This document shows positions 42,895 to 43,591 of a stretch of 43,591 bases of DNA, one piece after another. Below the pieces are notes generated by a model. It was not told the DNA's origin. It made no database searches and saw only the letters and a list, made by a program, of their open reading frames with translations. Both the position numbers and the translations under genes were made by a program. Numbering within the stretch: position 1 is the stretch's first letter; every line of letters begins with the position of its first letter. The DNA is from Chromatiales bacterium (ex Bugula neritina AB1) (GTDB lineage: Bacteria; Pseudomonadota; Gammaproteobacteria; Granulosicoccales; Granulosicoccaceae): assembly GCA_001730015.1 (NCBI GenBank), contig MDLA01000153.1, positions 1-43,591 of the forward strand. The letters are read 5' to 3'.

Positions 42895-43222
42895 TTTTAA
42901 ATCAATGAGTTACGCTGTGAATGCTCCAGCGCAGTGATCTCGATATGTTAAAAACTCATTTTTACCCACACTTTTTTTATTTGCTAGAAGATAGCGAAAT
43001 TTGCCTTACAGGGAGAGGTGGGTTTTCTGCTTGAAAGGGAAACTTCGCGCTTTCGTAGGGACGGTTTTGACACCATGAGGAATAGGCGGGTTGACCGACC
43101 TGTCGTTTTTCCGAGATTATCGGCAACTATCGGCCAATACCCGTCCTTTGAACCACCTTCGGAAATGACCGGTCTCTGCAAGAAAACGAAATGGCTAGCA
43201 ATTCACTTGTCTATTGATGACC
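42895..43222. other. 328-base region downstream of tRNA-Arg
   Basis: Frames on both strands (plus 43018-43248, minus 42984-43181) overlap each other, lack ribosome binding sites and resemble no family, so none is called. No repeat of the tRNA 3' end and no integrase remnant was seen. The strand toward 43222 is the 3' side of the merR-type gene; no strong terminator hairpin was found. Confidence 0.45.
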
Positions 43223-43567
43223 CTAGATTGACTCAATTTTATTTATAAGCTCCTTACGGGCAGACTGAAGAGCACGAAGCTGAGAGTCGATATCGGCGAC
43301 CCTTTTATTGAGAATGGCCTTTCTCTGCTCAATTGATAGTTCGTTGCTAACCAACGCATCCAATATTTCCCTGCCTTCCGAGAGCTTGAAACCGAATTTT
43401 TTTCCATTCTTAATTATTTCAATCCTCTGTATTACGTCTTCACCAAACTCTCGATAGGTACGCGAGCCAGCTGTTCGGGGCGTGGAAGAAATTAACCCCA
43501 TCGCTTCGTAATATCTGATAGCTCCTTTAGTCATGCCTGTTCGCTGACAAAGTTCTCCGATTAGCAT
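43223..43567 (-). CDS. MerR-family transcriptional regulator
   Basis: A 114-residue regulator. The N-terminal winged helix has MLIGELCQRTGMTKGAIRYYEAMGLI and then SRTYREFGEDVIQRIEIIKNGKKFGF, the MerR DNA-binding pattern. The C-terminal part is a dimerising coiled coil (LSIEQRKAILNKRVADIDSQLRAL). No Cys metal-binding cluster or extended effector domain is present, so the ligand is unknown; it is shorter than most MerR members and resembles the minimal coiled-coil type. ATG 43567 is near the window edge; the promoter and any divergent target gene lie outside. Confidence 0.88.
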   Translation of the reverse strand: MLIGELCQRTGMTKGAIRYYEAMGLISSTPRTAGSRTYREFGEDVIQRIEIIKNGKKFGFKLSEGREILDALVSNELSIEQRKAILNKRVADIDSQLRALQSARKELINKIESI

Positions 43568-43591
43568 GAGTGATTATTCTCCTTGACTGTG

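Noticed and set aside
43018..43248. Plus-strand frame downstream of tRNA-Arg
   Set aside because: It overlaps the MerR gene end on the other strand and a second antisense frame, lacks a ribosome site and matches nothing known.

Overview
The window looks like chromosomal DNA of a free-living Gram-negative bacterium, most likely a marine gammaproteobacterium. This rests on a DsbA with a CPHC active site, two OmpA-type envelope proteins, an AqpZ-type aquaporin, GltA/ArgG/RecQ/TruC of gammaproteobacterial length and motif, an RND efflux pair, a DUF1800/DUF1501 pair, and a giant Asp-rich secreted protein whose C-terminus resembles a JDVT-CTERM sorting signal. A Granulosicoccus-like lineage is a guess from gene content, not a measurement.

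Layout. Positions 1-522 are intergenic and carry remnants of a small inverted-repeat element. Positions 523-12733 are an envelope block: dsbA; a coiled-coil membrane protein translationally coupled (TAATG) to a BON/OmpA protein; a Cys-rich secreted protein of unknown role; a divergent orphan XdhC-like protein; an OmpA beta-barrel protein; and a 1258-residue Ca2+-binding Ig/TSP3 surface protein. Positions 12748-14407 hold truC and a TIM-barrel isomerase in one minus-strand unit. An aquaporin with an odd Tyr/Arg/Asp tail follows, with a clear intrinsic terminator, then ghrA. Positions 17183-20312 hold the DUF1501/DUF1800 pair, divergent from recQ. Next come an MFS transporter, a TerC-family protein, and a transmembrane Ser/Thr kinase followed by a small secreted or membrane-anchored partner candidate. 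An aldose-1-epimerase-like gene and gltA are divergent from argG. Then come a small DUF2892 protein and a lipoprotein.

Positions 33592-38523 form an apparent minus-strand operon: a stand-alone Lrp/AsnC-type RAM protein, a membrane-fusion protein and an RND permease. A small lipoprotein gene ends directly against a clean 161-bp MITE-like element (17-bp perfect inverted repeats, AGTT duplication). A GMC oxidoreductase is divergent from an SDR and a fumarylacetoacetase-family hydrolase, which together resemble the last two steps of non-phosphorylating L-fucose/L-rhamnose breakdown. The window ends with tRNA-Arg(TCG) and a MerR regulator.

Most genes are ordinary housekeeping or accessory genes. 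The least explained items are the aquaporin tail, the kinase plus secreted-protein pair, the envelope block with the giant adhesin-like protein, the degenerate XdhC, the two MITE-like elements with CTAG-containing flanks, and several unassigned palindromes. No CRISPR array, prophage, intact transposase or obvious defence island was seen. No database search was possible, so family names rest on motifs read by eye.
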